A DNA stretch of 64,000 bases from Mytilus edulis (Eukaryota; Mollusca; Bivalvia; Mytilida; Mytilidae): the NCBI RefSeq assembly GCF_963676685.1, contig NC_092350.1:9467307-9531306 (forward strand). The letters are read 5' to 3'. Both the position numbers and the translations under genes were made by a program. Under the pieces are notes generated by a model. That model worked only from the letters and a program-made list of their open reading frames with translations, ran no database searches and was not told the DNA's origin. Below are positions 33,301-41,389 of this stretch, in pieces; positions within the stretch are counted from its first letter, which is position 1, and every line of letters starts with the position of its first letter.

Positions 33301-35951
33301 ATAAAAATGCTTATATGATTTAATTCAGACAAAGCTCAAAAAGTGGAAATGGAGAAGAGAGAGAAAGAAAGAAAAGATCGAACGAAGGTAAGAAAAATCC
33401 TGACTGTCCTAAAGTTAGGGATGGTTTATTCTTTATAGTCATTTGCTATTTACAATTTCTTCTTGAGTAATATTTTAATTTACCAATTTACTTTTTTACT
33501 GAAAGGAAATATAATGTCAGGTTTATAATGAACTCAGAAAGATCTGTAAAATGATAAAGAAGCTTGCTCAAGTGATAACAAAATATTCTCTATCGTAAGT
33601 TTACACAATAACTTCTTGTATGACTTTTATATTCAAAGGTTGATCTGTTTGTAAAATATGTAGAAAACAAGGATATATGATTTCTCAGTTTTGCAAAATT
33701 CTGCATACAAGCCTTTCTAAAATTTGTACATTGCTATTTGCTAAGCATTTAAATTTGTGTTTCACCTTTACCTTTGAAAACTACAAAAAATTATATCCAA
33801 CGGGAAATATTGAGTCAACAATATGTAGAGAAATGTTATAGCAGGGATCTCCATGACTTGTTTAACGATGGCGCCCCGCCATCGTTCAAATGTCTTGCGC
33901 CAACGTCAAATGACTTGCACCATCGTTCAAATGTCTTGCGCCATCGTCAAATGACTTGCGCCATCGTTCAAAACTGTGATCGTTTTTATAGCCTGACGCC
34001 ATTTTTTTTAGCAATTATAATCAAATGCATGTAATCATGAATTGCATAACCTTCAGGCATTCTTTATAGTATAATCCAGTTCTAACGCCTGAGGGATATC
34101 CGGATTAAGATCGCTAATCACTTGTACCTGAGCTTGTACAGGTAGATCAACAAAGCAGACAGGAGAATATTATCTGAAGATAGACGATTCATTTGTCGAA
34201 TTATTTAATTAAGTTTCCACAAATGCTTATGATAATTCAGATTAAATAAATAAATTAATAGTCCAGTTACAAATTTTAACAAGTAGAGTTGAACACGTGC
34301 TTTTATTTTGACTTACGCAATCAGCATCCCCCTTTTTAAGAAGTACAAAATAAGACGTAAAACAGTAATTATTATTTCATCGCAAATAACTCGAGTACAG
34401 CTGTATTGTAACGATAATATAGAATTACTTTAAAAGTTCAAAAGTAAAATCTTTTAATATTTCCTGTAAATAAATATTGTATCGTAATTTCGACTTCATT
34501 TCGTAGTTTACAATCAAATTGATACATGCCTGTTTCTGTTTCTATTCAGACTCGAAAGATGCATGTTGCATATAGCATCGATTTGCTAGATAAAGTCATT
34601 AAAAACCTTTTCATTTGACAACGTTCGCTTTACAAATCTTTTAACCTTTTACATAACCCGTACGACTCTTTTGTCGTTGCTGCAAACCAGCCATACCGGT
34701 AATGGGTTCATGAATTCTGAATTTGACAATGTCTGTGAAAAATAAGCTGCACATGAATTTTAACCCCCATTACAATTACCAAAAATAGCAAGAAAACTAC
34801 ATTGGGACCTTCATGATAGCTATTGGTCATTCTGGACTAAGGGAAAGGGAGGGGGCATGAGGGCTTGGCCTTTGAAGGGTTACAAACAGCAATTATTGAA
34901 AATATATATACTTCTATATAGAATTTATAATGAAAATTTAAATAAGCAATGAATTAGCATGTTTACCTATCCCTATGTGGAGGGATGAAAAACTTTTGAT
35001 CGCGCTACACTGTACGGCGTAGATACGGTTAATGATGGTGAAAGTTCCTCCATCGTTCAATTTTCATCCATGGAGATCCCTGTTATAGTATAATTTTTTT
35101 ATAGATAATCATAAAGCATTTAAGAATTCACAAAGAATATTTTGGAACTGTAGAAATTTTTATTTTTCAGGTTGAATTTGTAACAGGAACTAAGAGACCT
35201 CAATCTTCTACAGATGTCACATCAGGAGGTTTGTCTCTTTATTTTCTGTGATGAAATTAAAATCAGTCATTAATATGCAAATGCAAAAATCAATATACAT
35301 ATTACATGGGGAAACTATTTGCCAATTCAGTAAACATTCTGGAACACCCACAATTTTAGATATAGACTGATAGAATTGATTGATTGATTGTTATTTGCTT
35401 TACACCACATTAGCACAGATAGAATTGAGAATGGAAGAGACAACAACCCGACCAAAGAGCAGACATATTTGAATCAGTGATTTGGTACTGGCATGATTTA
35501 AACAATTTATTTTGTTTATACATTTTGATAAACTATATAATTGTTCATAAACTAATGTGAAACTCGTTCAGCCAATCTTTAGACCCTTTTGATTTTTATG
35601 GTCACCATTATTTATATAATTGGTTTTCAGAATATTTGGTCTAGGTTTCTATTTATGAAGGTTTCTGTCATAAGCTAAAAAATCAGTATAAAATTATTTT
35701 TTTAAGCAAATGATTTGAATAAATATAATGCATATAGAAGTCGTACAACAGTTAGCATTAAATTGAATCTATTAATTTCAGATGATAAAAAGAGAAAGAC
35801 AAAGTGGGACAATCAACCCACATCTAATGTGACTGGTTCCCGGGGAGGATTACCTGGTGTTATTAACCCTAATGTAGTGTCTGGTTCTGCTTCAGGAACT
35901 AAGTCTACAGTCATACCTGCAACAGGAAATATTACCAAAAAAACTAAATGA
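12377..35951 (+). CDS. SAP30BP: SAP30-binding protein (HCNGP family), complete ten-exon gene
   Basis: SAP30BP is a nuclear HCNGP-domain protein, known as a transcriptional co-regulator and splicing cofactor. Exons with GT-AG borders and matching phases: 12377-12623, 13314-13432, 16001-16040, 16948-17036, 17524-17612, 18673-18733, 32271-32322, 33329-33387, 35171-35228 and 35782-35951. They total 984 nt, or 327 aa plus stop, against about 308 aa in human. The N-terminus is acidic and Ser/Glu-rich. The conserved core reads FDEIEIPPAPPGKCPAKLQ, then GLDMNDKIQRRKDFRNP, SIYEKLIEFIGIDEKGSNYP, EVFDPHAWGKESFYDQL, KAQKVEMEKREKERKDRTK, EFVTGTKR, and a C-terminus KKRKTKWD...STVIPATGNITKKTK matching the family end. 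Every phase closes, so the gene looks functional despite 12.5 kb of nested transposons in intron 6. The start is chosen for family-like length and an in-frame acidic N-terminus. Confidence 0.95.
13372..13700 (+). repeat. Tandem copies of the exon-2 end and its splice donor
   Basis: The segment 'gagtttgtacggaccagaaa' followed by AGgttagtata recurs with decay. Donors are at 13433 (used), 13489, 13540 and 13598, and a degraded copy lies near 13660-13690. Each copy includes the Glu-rich coding end and the donor. Use of the second donor would add an in-frame TGA at 13445-13447. The array sits at the start of intron 2. Confidence 0.8.
14322..15613 (+). repeat. Dispersed repeat with hairpin ends and an internal 500-bp duplication
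   Basis: The left end is a hairpin at 14322-14352 (AGCTCAC/GTGAGCT, TGGCCC/GGGCCA, loop AAA). The right end has AGGTGAGCC (15581-15589) and a short AGGCTC...GAGCCT hairpin. A GC-rich 'ccgtcgtctgtcgtagtccg' segment follows the left hairpin. The body is two units about 500 bp apart, each starting 'ctcctctgaaactac' and carrying 'cttggccacaatcatcattg'. Intronic in SAP30BP; non-coding. Confidence 0.75.
16107..16124 (+). repeat. Poly-G tract of 18
   Basis: An uninterrupted run of 18 G lies 67 nt into SAP30BP intron 3. Its length may be unreliable in any assembly. Confidence 0.9.
17790..18480. repeat. Pair of related ~305-bp repeat units in SAP30BP intron 5
   Basis: 'aactaatataggacaatg' followed by a related A-rich segment and 'ccttttgttttc' occurs near 17928 and again near 18233. 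Both copies continue into 'ataattaatatt' and 'caataatt'. The unit resembles a dispersed element; its ends were not defined. Confidence 0.55.
19559..20507 (+). pseudogene. LINE ORF1 (coiled coil plus RRM/CTD-like domain), one frameshift
   Basis: L1-type ORF1 proteins are RNA-binding chaperones that trimerise through a coiled coil and coat LINE RNA. The first frame, 19559-20119, starts MSLGKNQAGVKTVQSLLAAK. It has a charged heptad-rich coiled coil (roughly residues 60-165, including LEKEK-like stretches such as LREKEIKIKELDEKVED). The second frame, to 20507, carries the RRM-like start KHNIRIVNYPE, then IAIHRIPGKDGAIRPIIAK and the C-terminal FHDDITQKNLGLMSRL segment. The two join near 20070 by a small indel, probably a 2-nt loss. 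The break probably makes this copy dependent on ORF1 supplied in trans. Confidence 0.85.
20508..20797 (+). other. LINE inter-ORF spacer, left part
   Basis: Contains 'aagggagataa' repeated twice and an AATAAATAAATAAAG-type tail near 20738-20757. That tail could mark an older 3' end. The transposon inserts at 20797/20798. No ORF of note. Confidence 0.5.
21555..21598 (-). ncRNA. Hammerhead ribozyme, array unit 1
   Basis: Minus-strand parse: helix I strand GCAUCA, core CUGAAGA (CUGANGA, position 7 is free), stem II GACA/UGUC with loop UGUAU, core GAAA, minimal helix III UG-CG-CA with A15.1-U16.1, cleavage nucleotide C17, then helix I strand UGGUGC (six pairs, one G-U). All conserved core bases are present. 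Predicted cleavage on the minus strand is between 21561 and 21560. A three-pair helix III with a two-base loop is known from animal hammerheads, which often work better as dimers, and a tandem array supplies these. Confidence 0.93.
21908..21951 (-). ncRNA. Hammerhead ribozyme, array unit 2
   Basis: Identical to the unit 1 ribozyme, 353 bp away. Predicted cleavage on the minus strand is between 21914 and 21913. Confidence 0.93.
22261..22304 (-). ncRNA. Hammerhead ribozyme, array unit 3
   Basis: Identical core and helices. Predicted cleavage on the minus strand is between 22267 and 22266. Cleavage at successive sites would release 353-nt monomers. Confidence 0.93.
22614..22657 (-). ncRNA. Hammerhead ribozyme, array unit 4
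   Basis: Identical core and helices. Predicted cleavage on the minus strand is between 22620 and 22619. It is the complete copy nearest the 3' end of the 898-aa ORF. Confidence 0.93.
22967..22995 (-). ncRNA. Truncated hammerhead, array stub
   Basis: Only the 3' half remains (part of stem II, GAAA, helix III, cleavage site, helix I 3' strand). The CUGAAGA half was lost where the array meets the inverted copy of the ORF end at 22995/22996. Not expected to be active. Confidence 0.8.
22996..23485. repeat. 231-bp inverted duplication with a 28-bp spacer
   Basis: 22996-23226 is the reverse complement of 23255-23485 and looks essentially perfect; the pairing centre is 23240.5. The right arm holds the last 163 bp of the 898-aa ORF plus 3' flank, and the left arm is a second copy in opposite orientation. 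A transcript through it could form a long hairpin. An inverted fold-back artefact of sequencing or assembly is possible. Confidence 0.9.
23323..26019 (-). CDS. 898-aa transposon protein: zinc-binding N-terminus, FEN1/XPG-like nuclease core, C-terminal CXC motif
   Basis: Related proteins are, to my knowledge, uncharacterised and widespread in aquatic animals. The N-terminus has two Cys/His clusters (CIICQ near residue 33 with YHRSCCKSY near 90; CIFCK near 140 with YHSACITKY near 193), probably zinc fingers. The central part matches the order of FEN1/XPG active-site acids: VVADIFDRYD (D501, D504) followed by SIKSSERERR, then EEADTRI (E607, D609), SPDTDVLVL (D638, D640), and ITGCDTTSSLFGIGK (D702), the last like the GxDY...GIG helix-turn-helix entry of flap nucleases. 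The C-terminus is cysteine-rich (about 843-872: VCTCKGKSVCSKSCVC...), like a CXC/tesmin motif, ending in a run of Asp. Open over its full length, with either M1 or M7 as start. Its role in transposition is inference. Confidence 0.8.
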   Translation of the reverse strand: MKIFRIMSQFGSPLKLTPTSAKRGKSSLDWQECIICQIKSPEKLYIFTDKGKVSFIEATKLRKDEIYLKIVEELSSIKQFFSENMDVKYHRSCCKSYTSKQNLSCYKQDFMETEENIGGACIFSPAASTSRIITRSEWYSCIFCKNKTYKKDAKLHKVESEDRIKNILEAARINSDHEIESTVLHENFTENALYHSACITKYLLKTPQKVKAESSDHDTAFVKLVSEINSDLMVKHKAFMMSNLLEKFRFLLPQDYADKYTTYKLKNRLMNYYGDSIVIQPQQGQGKSDIMFSSSISIGDTIKAASQLKSEHKIAQLDLEIGSSKNTTSEQQILHTAANMLRRDIHSLDLNNNYYSRSKLKSFEDMTKKTKLKCRSGDTVNVHINPELVFRRALVLANCREDVTVEKVLSYPIGPIPTSMFHDDGTMRKTCKADLAHILEQDVVVCQILPIFDISRTTYIRDGMALLQSINAKRFKTFGELALDFVRNQVACFQYASVVADIFDRYDIQNSIKSSERERRSKSFFNPKVIEGRIIPDWKKFLNSGENKQSLIKFLGEFTLQYMNENSCLMDGQKLYLAGSFPNPEIVKIISPKGISDCSELPSTQEEADTRIVLHALNADKLYRENDVNGRIIVKSPDTDVLVLSIHYFPQMTHISELWFQTGMITSIKDCRRYIPVHELCGSLNSVLCKILPAAHAITGCDTTSSLFGIGKKSMLKTLKETPVHFNDLSHISLLDIEDSVAVSRKLVTRLYDPKGKSKRCHTNLNSFRVKLATCKDSSLVRLPPCEASFKQHVLRSSFQTKIWFTAHIAKSAIGSPLQFGWKEGKCGHEPVLFEGQMSSDFLQDLVCTCKGKSVCSKSCVCFEQKLSCTELCQCQASDLCKNINTHLADIDDDDDDA
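26020..26797 (-). other. 5' region of the transposon gene and start of the right TIR
   Basis: AT-rich sequence upstream of the 898-aa ORF (minus strand). The inner part of the right TIR begins around 26690, where 'cttacggcat' at about 26732 pairs with 'atgccgtaag' near 20898. No TATA box was singled out. Confidence 0.45.
26865..27156 (+). other. LINE inter-ORF spacer, right part
   Basis: T-rich spacer before LINE ORF2, with a GT-rich stretch near 27050-27075. It continues the LINE spacer interrupted at 20797. No internal ORF. Confidence 0.5.
27157..30939 (+). CDS. LINE ORF2: AP-like endonuclease, reverse transcriptase, C-terminal zinc knuckle, intact 1260 aa
   Basis: This enzyme nicks the target and primes reverse transcription of LINE RNA. 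The endonuclease spans about residues 1-235: ILSMNVRGLFSN, ICFQESHS, LLCGDWNVV, SRLDYFLV and YKTDHSAIVF. The reverse transcriptase begins near 470 (LKHMTNGKSPGSDGFTVDF) and includes NWRPISLLNTDIKI, LLVDFEKAFDSVEW (catalytic D609), RGCRQGDPLSPYLF and SQYADDTFLV (catalytic DD of YADD at 709-712). A CTFC...H...C zinc knuckle sits near 1141. YNFIWNGK and LQGGLN-like motifs (here MQGGLNMVHL) fit the L1/Tx1 clade. The frame is open throughout with all catalytic residues, so this copy could still supply activity. Transcription in the sense of SAP30BP means host pre-mRNA contains it. Confidence 0.95.
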   Translation: MGIDNNITILSMNVRGLFSNKKKRLDVFDWAKGKHASIICFQESHSSKDAEKIQEEEWGNTCIFCHHNNRSAGVSIMFKKGLDFTIHDTKFDQNGRYIVIDITLFEQRLTLVCLYGYNTDEPLLFDDILYKIALYANTSILLCGDWNVVQDCNLDTYNILHKRNPKSREKIEEIIEKLELLDPWRTCHPTDRKFTWRQPSPIKQSRLDYFLVTEDIYSLMKNTKIIPGYKTDHSAIVFTFSASLAKRGKGYWKFNSQLVRDVEYVEKIKTCIKDTISEYYLSGDIQNCLDVKLTCNDQLFFEILKMKIRTLSISYSIEKNREDREHTSKLEKEVEQLENIMNMSPNVNVQATLYGKKLELENKREQKIEGLLLRSRANWHEKGEKCSEYFCKLEKSNFIKKTMAELIDDQGKHISEQSSILFEQQKFYKTLYSSRRSDREDNSFYNHNVKLTQEQSDLCEGNLTFDECALALKHMTNGKSPGSDGFTVDFYKFFWRDLGPFVYRSLYFGYEHRNFSSFQYQSVITCLPKDGKDRRYMSNWRPISLLNTDIKIASAAIANRLKPVLPFIISDTQNGFIKDRFIGENIRLLYDLMHYLEEHNMTGLLLLVDFEKAFDSVEWDFLVKALKSFNFGPSICKWFETLYSEAKSCVINNGNLSSFFNLERGCRQGDPLSPYLFIIGVELLALKLKSTSDIHGIPIHNKELLLSQYADDTFLVLDGKEKSLEETLKCFDSFKRVSGLKMNASKTKAVWIGTKKYSDHILCPNYNLQWTKSNFKLLGIDFSLDLQAMLDINFTKKIKEMSSILKAWEHRKLTLLGKITVVKTLALPKIIHLLTALPNLSQIKIKELNTLFYNFIWNGKLERIKRNTLIGDFMQGGLNMVHLSSFSTYLKISWVRRLLLNLEGSWQTLLLSELTKFGGDRVFSLQKEKLLEIHGYVKNPFWKDVLFCLHTAKPYTKACTNDILSLDILNFVPLSDYTIYMQWKDFGVQYIKDIVNGQNKDFFTFEKIRHKILTNNFLKYYSLISNIPKFIKDHIKEYCDSQQIENVNISDAFCTQIINNKKPKFVYKSLIDHIFQPPLEKFQKWEQLIDSEIENWQKYFMLLRKSCKDTYLKSFQYKILHQIIPTNSFLYKIKKKDSSSCTFCKLDDETIVHFFYDCPITYQFWSSLLQQIRLYSRDFAISKKQIFLGFYSESLFMNLLFLVAKNYIYKCKFKELTPNIFGFKNRIKQYQSYEYYIAKKNNNVDVYEKFWTPLQYIFPP
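30940..31765 (+). other. LINE 3' UTR and poly(A)-like tail
   Basis: Contains a GTATGTGT-rich stretch, a run of 26 T near 31205-31228, AATAAA near 31721, and an A-rich tail of about 27 nt before the right target duplication. Confidence 0.8.
32405..33000. repeat. Loose tandem repeat in SAP30BP intron 7
   Basis: 'gtattagtttgtgattag' recurs near 32418, 32515 and, with changes, 32667. 'cattggcacatctcatt' occurs near 32593 and 32912, and 'ccatggagatta' near 32760 and 32929. Repeat units of about 100-190 bp of one dispersed family. Non-coding. Confidence 0.6.
33842..35082. mobile_element. 1.24-kb TIR element in SAP30BP intron 8
   Basis: Ends CAGGGATCTCCATG (33842) and its reverse complement (to 35082), flanked by TTATAG at 33836-33841 and 35083-35088. 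Near the left end (33868-33975) short units of 'ccatcgttcaaatgtcttgcg' type repeat about five times, and a related 'ccatcgttcaa' lies near the right end. No transposase. The CAGGG start suggests hAT, but the direct repeat is only 6 bp, so the class is open. Confidence 0.65.
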
Positions 35952-36775
35952 CTTGTGATTAGTGACAAGTTAATGACTTAAACAATGTGATTGGAAAATC
36001 TACTAGTTGACAGTATTTGTAATTTTGGTATGTTCTACTTCTATGGTTACCAAACTGCTACTGAATATAAACTTGCGCAGCATGAATGATAAGAAAGAAA
36101 ATCAGTCTTTTGTTAGAAAGAGTTGTCTCCCATGTTTGTGGTATTTATCAGAAGCATATACATTAGTTTTTGACATTTCATTAAACTCCATTATCAATTT
36201 GAATTTTATCATGAAATTACATTAGAAAATTGTTCTGTCCCCCTAAAAAATTACAAATGAAGAACACATCCTAGGTGAAGGACTACAGTTTATTAATCAG
36301 CATGGGAGACAACTATGGAACAGATTACAGTTAGAATATGTATTTTGTTATGTTCTCATTTCGAAACATATAAAATAATGTCTGAAACATATACCTTTGT
36401 ATAATAATCATAACATTAAAATTTCATTTGTACATAACTTGCTTTTATAGTCTGTATTTCAGTGATTGTTGTACATGTTGGTTACAGTCTTCCATAGTTG
36501 TTTTATGTTTATCATTAACATGGTATTAGCATGAATCAGGTAGTTTGTTTTCTCTTTTGAATTATTTCACATGTTTCTAGTTAAGGTCTTTCATGGCATA
36601 CTTTTGTTCATTGCTGCTGTACATTGACCATTTGTTGATGACATTCTCATCCATTGGTTCATATTTGTCTCTTTAAACAGACTTATTCAGAAGGGATACT
36701 GTTGTAAGGTCAATGAAGATTGCATATTTTGGTATTAATATTGATTCACTCGCAGGGTTTTGCATCAGAAATAAA
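35952..36775 (+). other. SAP30BP 3' UTR and a candidate poly(A) signal
   Basis: Non-coding sequence after the TGA at 35949-35951. The clearest AATAAA is at 36770-36775; earlier variant signals are possible. The transcript end cannot be fixed from sequence alone. Confidence 0.45.
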
Positions 36776-36920
36776 TACTTTTATTCTAAAATCAGTCGTT
36801 GGCATGATACAGGTTATGTTCTTCTCATATATTTTATAATGGTATGATTCATGATTCTTAACGGGAAGGATTGTGCTTGAATATGAATATGATGAAAATA
36901 TAACTTTTCAATCAGTTTAA

Positions 36921-37194
36921 GGTGGTACCCAACACCTTCACTAAAGTTAATTTTGCTCGTTTAATTTTCATATAATTTTGACATAGTATTCACTTTCATC
37001 CTTTGACAAAAATATAAAAATTTCAAAAAAATTTGAACCAACCATTTTATCAGAAAAATTACACAGGTTATATAGAAGATTGACAAACACTAATTTTGAT
37101 CATTGAGAAGCTTAATATTCCCTTAACAACACAACGTAATTATAACGTTTAGCTGATTTTACAGAGTTATCTCCCTGTAGTGTTAGGTACCACC
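36921..37194. mobile_element. 274-bp MITE, TIR GGTGGTACCYAACAC, TTAA target site
   Basis: GGTGGTACCCAACAC at 36921 pairs with the reverse complement of the right end (GGTGGTACCTAACAC). TTAA flanks it at 36917-36920 and 37195-37198. TTAA duplication points to piggyBac or Kolobok mobilisation. Confidence 0.8.
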
Positions 37195-37799
37195 TTAAAT
37201 TAGGTCTGGAGCTGATATGTCAGTAACTACTAGTAGTCCTTTATTAATTTATGTATCATTGTCATTTTGCTTATATTCTTTTGTTACTTATTCTGACATC
37301 AGACTCTGAATTCTTTCAAACTGAGTTTTGTTGTGTGTATACTGTGGGTTTATTTATTTTACATAGGCTAAAGGTATAGAAGAAGGGTTGAGATCTCACT
37401 AAACATGTTTAACCCTGTCACATTTTCTTCGCCGGTCCCATGTCAGGAGCTGGGTCTGGTATGTTTTTTGATTTTAGTTCATTTATGTTTTGGAGTTAGT
37501 ATGACGTCCCTTTTCACTGAACTAGTACACATTTTTATTTAGGGGCCAGCTGAGGCCCACCTCAGGTTGCCAGATTTTCCTGCTGCATTGACCCATTGGT
37601 GACCTTCGGTGCTGTCTGCTCTTTGTTTTTGTTTTTTTTTATTTTTGAAGAAAACAACATAACTTGTGCAAGGGATAGTAATCCAGCAGCTGTGTTAGTT
37701 TACTTCTTAAAAGCTTTATATTTTTGGAAGTTAGAAGACCTGGATGCTTCATACTTTGTATATAGATGCCTTATGTTATCAGCTCCAGACCTAATTTAA
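37195..37799. mobile_element. 605-bp repeat with perfect 23-bp inverted ends
   Basis: 37195-37217 and 37777-37799 are perfect inverted repeats (core AGGTCTGGAGCTGATA), each beginning with TTAA. The left end uses the same TTAA that closes the neighbouring MITE. The interior holds 'gttgagatctcac', 'aacatgtttaaccctgtc', 'gaactagtacac' and 'aggggccagctgaggccc', a common mussel dispersed sequence sharing a stretch with the 7285-7690 family in reverse. Confidence 0.75.
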
Positions 37800-38599
37800 G
37801 GTGATTTATTTACTATACAAATCCTTATTATTATGCATAACAGGATATCTATATTTAGTATGTGCATACAGGCGGAAACAAGGTTGAAACAGAACAAAAG
37901 AATTGAAGCTCTTTGTTAGAAAAGGCGATAAATGCTTACTGTAATGTTTACTGTAGTAACAAAAAATTTAAAAGTTAATTGAAACAAATAAAATGAGAAT
38001 TTTCTTCTCAATTACGAAGTGTTCTATTTTAAAAACACTTTTTGCATAAGGTTTCAATTTATCTATTACATAGTTAAGCAGAACAATTAGATATCAAGTC
38101 AACGACATGGGTATCTATCAAGTTGGATGTAGAAAATGCATAACCTCCGATTTTTTTGAAAAAATTACCATGGACGGAGAACATATTAATCTATTTATTA
38201 GTTCAGTAATTTTCGTGTCTGACCTTCCATTATGTGACTCAAGAAAAAATTCTAAAAAATGGGTAACAATTGTATCGAAAAGAGAAAATCGAGTGCACCT
38301 TTTTATGTTAGGGTGTGTTTGAGTTGAATATTTTGTCTTGAAAACGTACAAAGCAAGAATATTTGATACATCATCTCGCTTCAGATTCTAATATTTTTAT
38401 ATACTAAAGCTACAGGTTGACTTCATATTATAAAAAAATCACAGTACTAAAAGATGAAATATATGAGTCAAGTGAAATACCTATCTAATGAATCATAAAA
38501 GCAGAGTAGGCGTGTTCGAATAGCTATTTTTTTTACTAAAAGTACTTGACGACAGTCTTTCAAGTTGGATGATGAAAATGCATATCTTCGAAAATATCA
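37800..38599. other. Non-coding; one short dispersed duplication
   Basis: 'caagttggatg' followed by 'gaaaatgcata' occurs near 38120 and again near 38563, both after a short 'atc/gtctttc' lead. No gene supported. Confidence 0.4.
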
Positions 38600-40110
38600 A
38601 TTTTTTGTGTGTGATAACTAAGGTTAATAGTCTTCAACCACTAACAAAATCAAGTCTGCCCTTCCACGAAATTTTTAATTTTTTTACATTTGACCTCGAC
38701 CTCATTTCATAATTAAGTATTGGTGGTCAAGTCTATATATCAGATAATATAAGCAATAAGTCTCCTACATTTGGTGTATGGAATGATTGTAAGGTGTACA
38801 TGTTAGTCTCGCATTGTTATTTGACCTTGACCTCATTTTCATACTTCATTGCTCAGTGTTAATTTTTTGTGATTTGGTCATTTTTTCTTAAACTATAGGC
38901 AAAAATTCAACTATGTTTGTTGTAGGGAATGATTGTTAGGTGTATACGTATGTCTGGAAGGTATAATCTGACCTTGACCTCATTTTCATGGTTCATTTGT
39001 CAATGTTCAGTTTTCATGGTATGTTAGTTTCTTAGATACTAAGTCAACTATATTTAATGCATAGATTGATTATAAGGTGTACATGTCTTTCAGGCATGGT
39101 TCATATCACCTTGACCTCATTTTAATGGTTCATTGATCAATGTTTAGTTTTCTTGGTTTGGTCTATTTCCTTAGAAACTACAAGCAATAGGTCAACTATA
39201 TTTGGGGTATTAAATGATTGTAAGGTGTACATGTATTTCTTATTTGGTTCATCTGACCTTGGCCTCATTTTCTTGGATCATGGTTAGTTAATATGATACT
39301 TGTACTAAAGCTTTTTAGTTAGGACTATCAACATAAAATCAATGGTTAGTAAAGAAGGCAAGAAATTTCAGTGTGTACACTCTTGATTCTTATTAAAAGA
39401 TTGTTTTTGGAAGTCAACATTACACTTTTACTCTGACAGCAGAGGTAGCAGGCTAAGAACAGGGTTCTGCAGGACCCATTTTGAATTTCTGAATATTAGA
39501 TGGTAAAATTGGAATGTATATTCCTCTATCTCCATCTTTGATTCAGTCTGTCACTTAATTTGTATGTAGCTGCTTTAAATGTGGTCATGTGATACAGTTA
39601 TGTAGAATAGCCTGTGCTTGATCAAATGAAGCAGATCTTATGTACTTTTTTTTATTCTTGTTGTACTTGGGAGCCCTTTTTTGTTATGTAAACTTTTGTT
39701 TAAAATTTGATATTTTAGACGTCAAAAGGCCTGTATGTGTCATCCCTTGTTTACAGGTGCTGCTTGCTTTAAAGTTTCTATATGTCTATTGCCCTTGACC
39801 ATATTCTTAATGTGCAATAACTGCTAAAAAAAACCACTTATTTATAAAATATTATGAAAAATGGAATAACTATATTTGATATACAAGATCCTTGAAAGGG
39901 CTACATGTCTATAAGATTGGGTTCGCCTGACCGTGACCTCATTTCATTCATGGATTGACTGTAAGCTGTTTCATTTCCATGTGGCCGGTTTCATCTTCAT
40001 CGCCTGTATGAAATGGTTGTTTAAGTTAAATGTCTGTCTTACAAGGTTTATCTGAACTTGACATCATTTTCATGAGTCAATGAAAAATATAACATTTCGT
40101 GGTAAGGTTT
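38600..40110 (+). repeat. Tandem-core repeat: 'ttgacctcattttcatgg' units
   Basis: Units of about 130-140 bp recur near 38690, 38820, 38965, 39110, 39250, 39930 and 40050. They carry 'gaccttgacctcattttcat', 'ggttcattg', 'aactatatttg' and 'attgtaaggtgtacatg'. This is the same core as 1-480 in reverse orientation. Non-repeat sequence at about 39340-39880 separates two blocks. Confidence 0.8.
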
Positions 40111-40239
40111 TTTTCTCATATACTAACTATAGATAATAGGTTATCTTTATTTGAAAAAGTGAATATTAAAAGATTTGATTTTTAGTGTTTTAACACCACT
40201 TTTAAGAATCGCATTTAGGCTATTTCGTGGCGGCCAGTT

Positions 40240-41203
40240 TTTATACGACCCCAAAAATTGAAAAAATTTTGGTCCTATATTGGTATGACGTTGGCGTCTT
40301 CGTCATCGTCGTCCGGAGACATTTGGTTTTCGCACTATAACTTTAGTATAAGTAAATAGAAATCTATGAAATTTAAACACATATAAGCATTTTTCTTGGT
40401 TTTCGCACAATAACTTTAGTATAAGAAAACAGAAATCTATGATATTTTATGACCACAAAAGGAAGGTTGGGATTGATTTTGGGAGTTTTGGTCCCAACAG
40501 TTTAGGAATTAGGGGCCAAAAGGGTCCAAAACTAAACTTTGTTTGATTTCATCAAAAAATGAATTATTGGGGTTCTTTGATATGCCAAATCTAACCATGT
40601 ATATAGATACTTAATTTTTGGTCCTGTTTTCAAATTTGTCTACAGTAAGGTCCAAAGGGTCCAAAATTAGTTTAATTTTAAAATTGAATTCTTGGGGTTC
40701 TTTGATATGCTGAATCTAAAAATGTACGTAGATTTTTGATTATGGGCCCAGTTTTCAAGTTGGTCCAAATCGGGGTCCAAAATTAAACTTTGTTTGATTT
40801 CAACAAAAATTGAATATATGAGGTTCTTCAATATGCTGAATCTAACCATGTATTTAGATTTTTAATACTTGGGCCCGGTTATCAAATTGGTCCACATTGA
40901 GGTCTAAAGGGTCTAAAATTGAACATTATTTGATTTCATCAAAAATTGAATTCTTGGGGTTCTATGACATGCTGAATCTAACCATGTATTTAGATTTTGG
41001 ATATTGGACCATAATATGTAAATGTCCAATTTGAAATTTTTAAGTTTTTAAGTTTAAGTTCTAATGCCACATTCATTCTGTGTCAGAAACCTATGTTGTG
41101 TCAACTATTTAATCCCAATCCAAATTCAGAGCTGTATCAATCTTAAATGTTGTGTCCATACTTGCCCCAACTGTTCAGGGTTCGACCTCTGCGGTCGTAT
41201 AAA
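40240..41203 (+). repeat. Dispersed element with TTTATACGACC inverted ends
   Basis: TTTATACGACC at 40240-40250 and GGTCGTATAAA at 41193-41203 form the ends. A CGTCATCGTCGTCCGG segment follows the left end. The interior has four units of about 125-135 bp with 'aaattgaattcttggggttc', 'atatgctgaatctaa' and 'ggtccaaaattaaac'. Non-coding, with no target duplication found. Confidence 0.75.
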
Positions 41204-41220
41204 GCTGTGCCCTGTGGAGC

Positions 41221-41312
41221 ATCTGGTTATTGGTGGAGGAAGCCGGCGTGCCCGGAGAAAACCACCAACCTTCGATCGGAAAACTGACAATCCTAGGAAT
41301 ATTGAAAGATAA
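41221..41312 (-). repeat. Body fragment of the tRNA-derived SINE family
   Basis: Contains 'ccttcgatcggaaaactgac' and 'aatccta', matching the body of the SINE at 49140-49285 ('ccttcgataggaaaactgac'). A 'ggaggaagccggcgtgcccg' segment precedes it. Only the body is present here, without the tRNA-like head. Confidence 0.6.
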
Positions 41313-41389
41313 AGACAGAAGATACCAAAGGTTAATTCAAGCTTTCAAGTCAAAACAAAAAAGACGAACAATAGCTATATAGTCAGGTG

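Noticed and set aside
38107..38322. 71-codon frame as a gene
   Set aside because: Its start overlaps a short duplicated repeat (also near 38563) and no family features are present.
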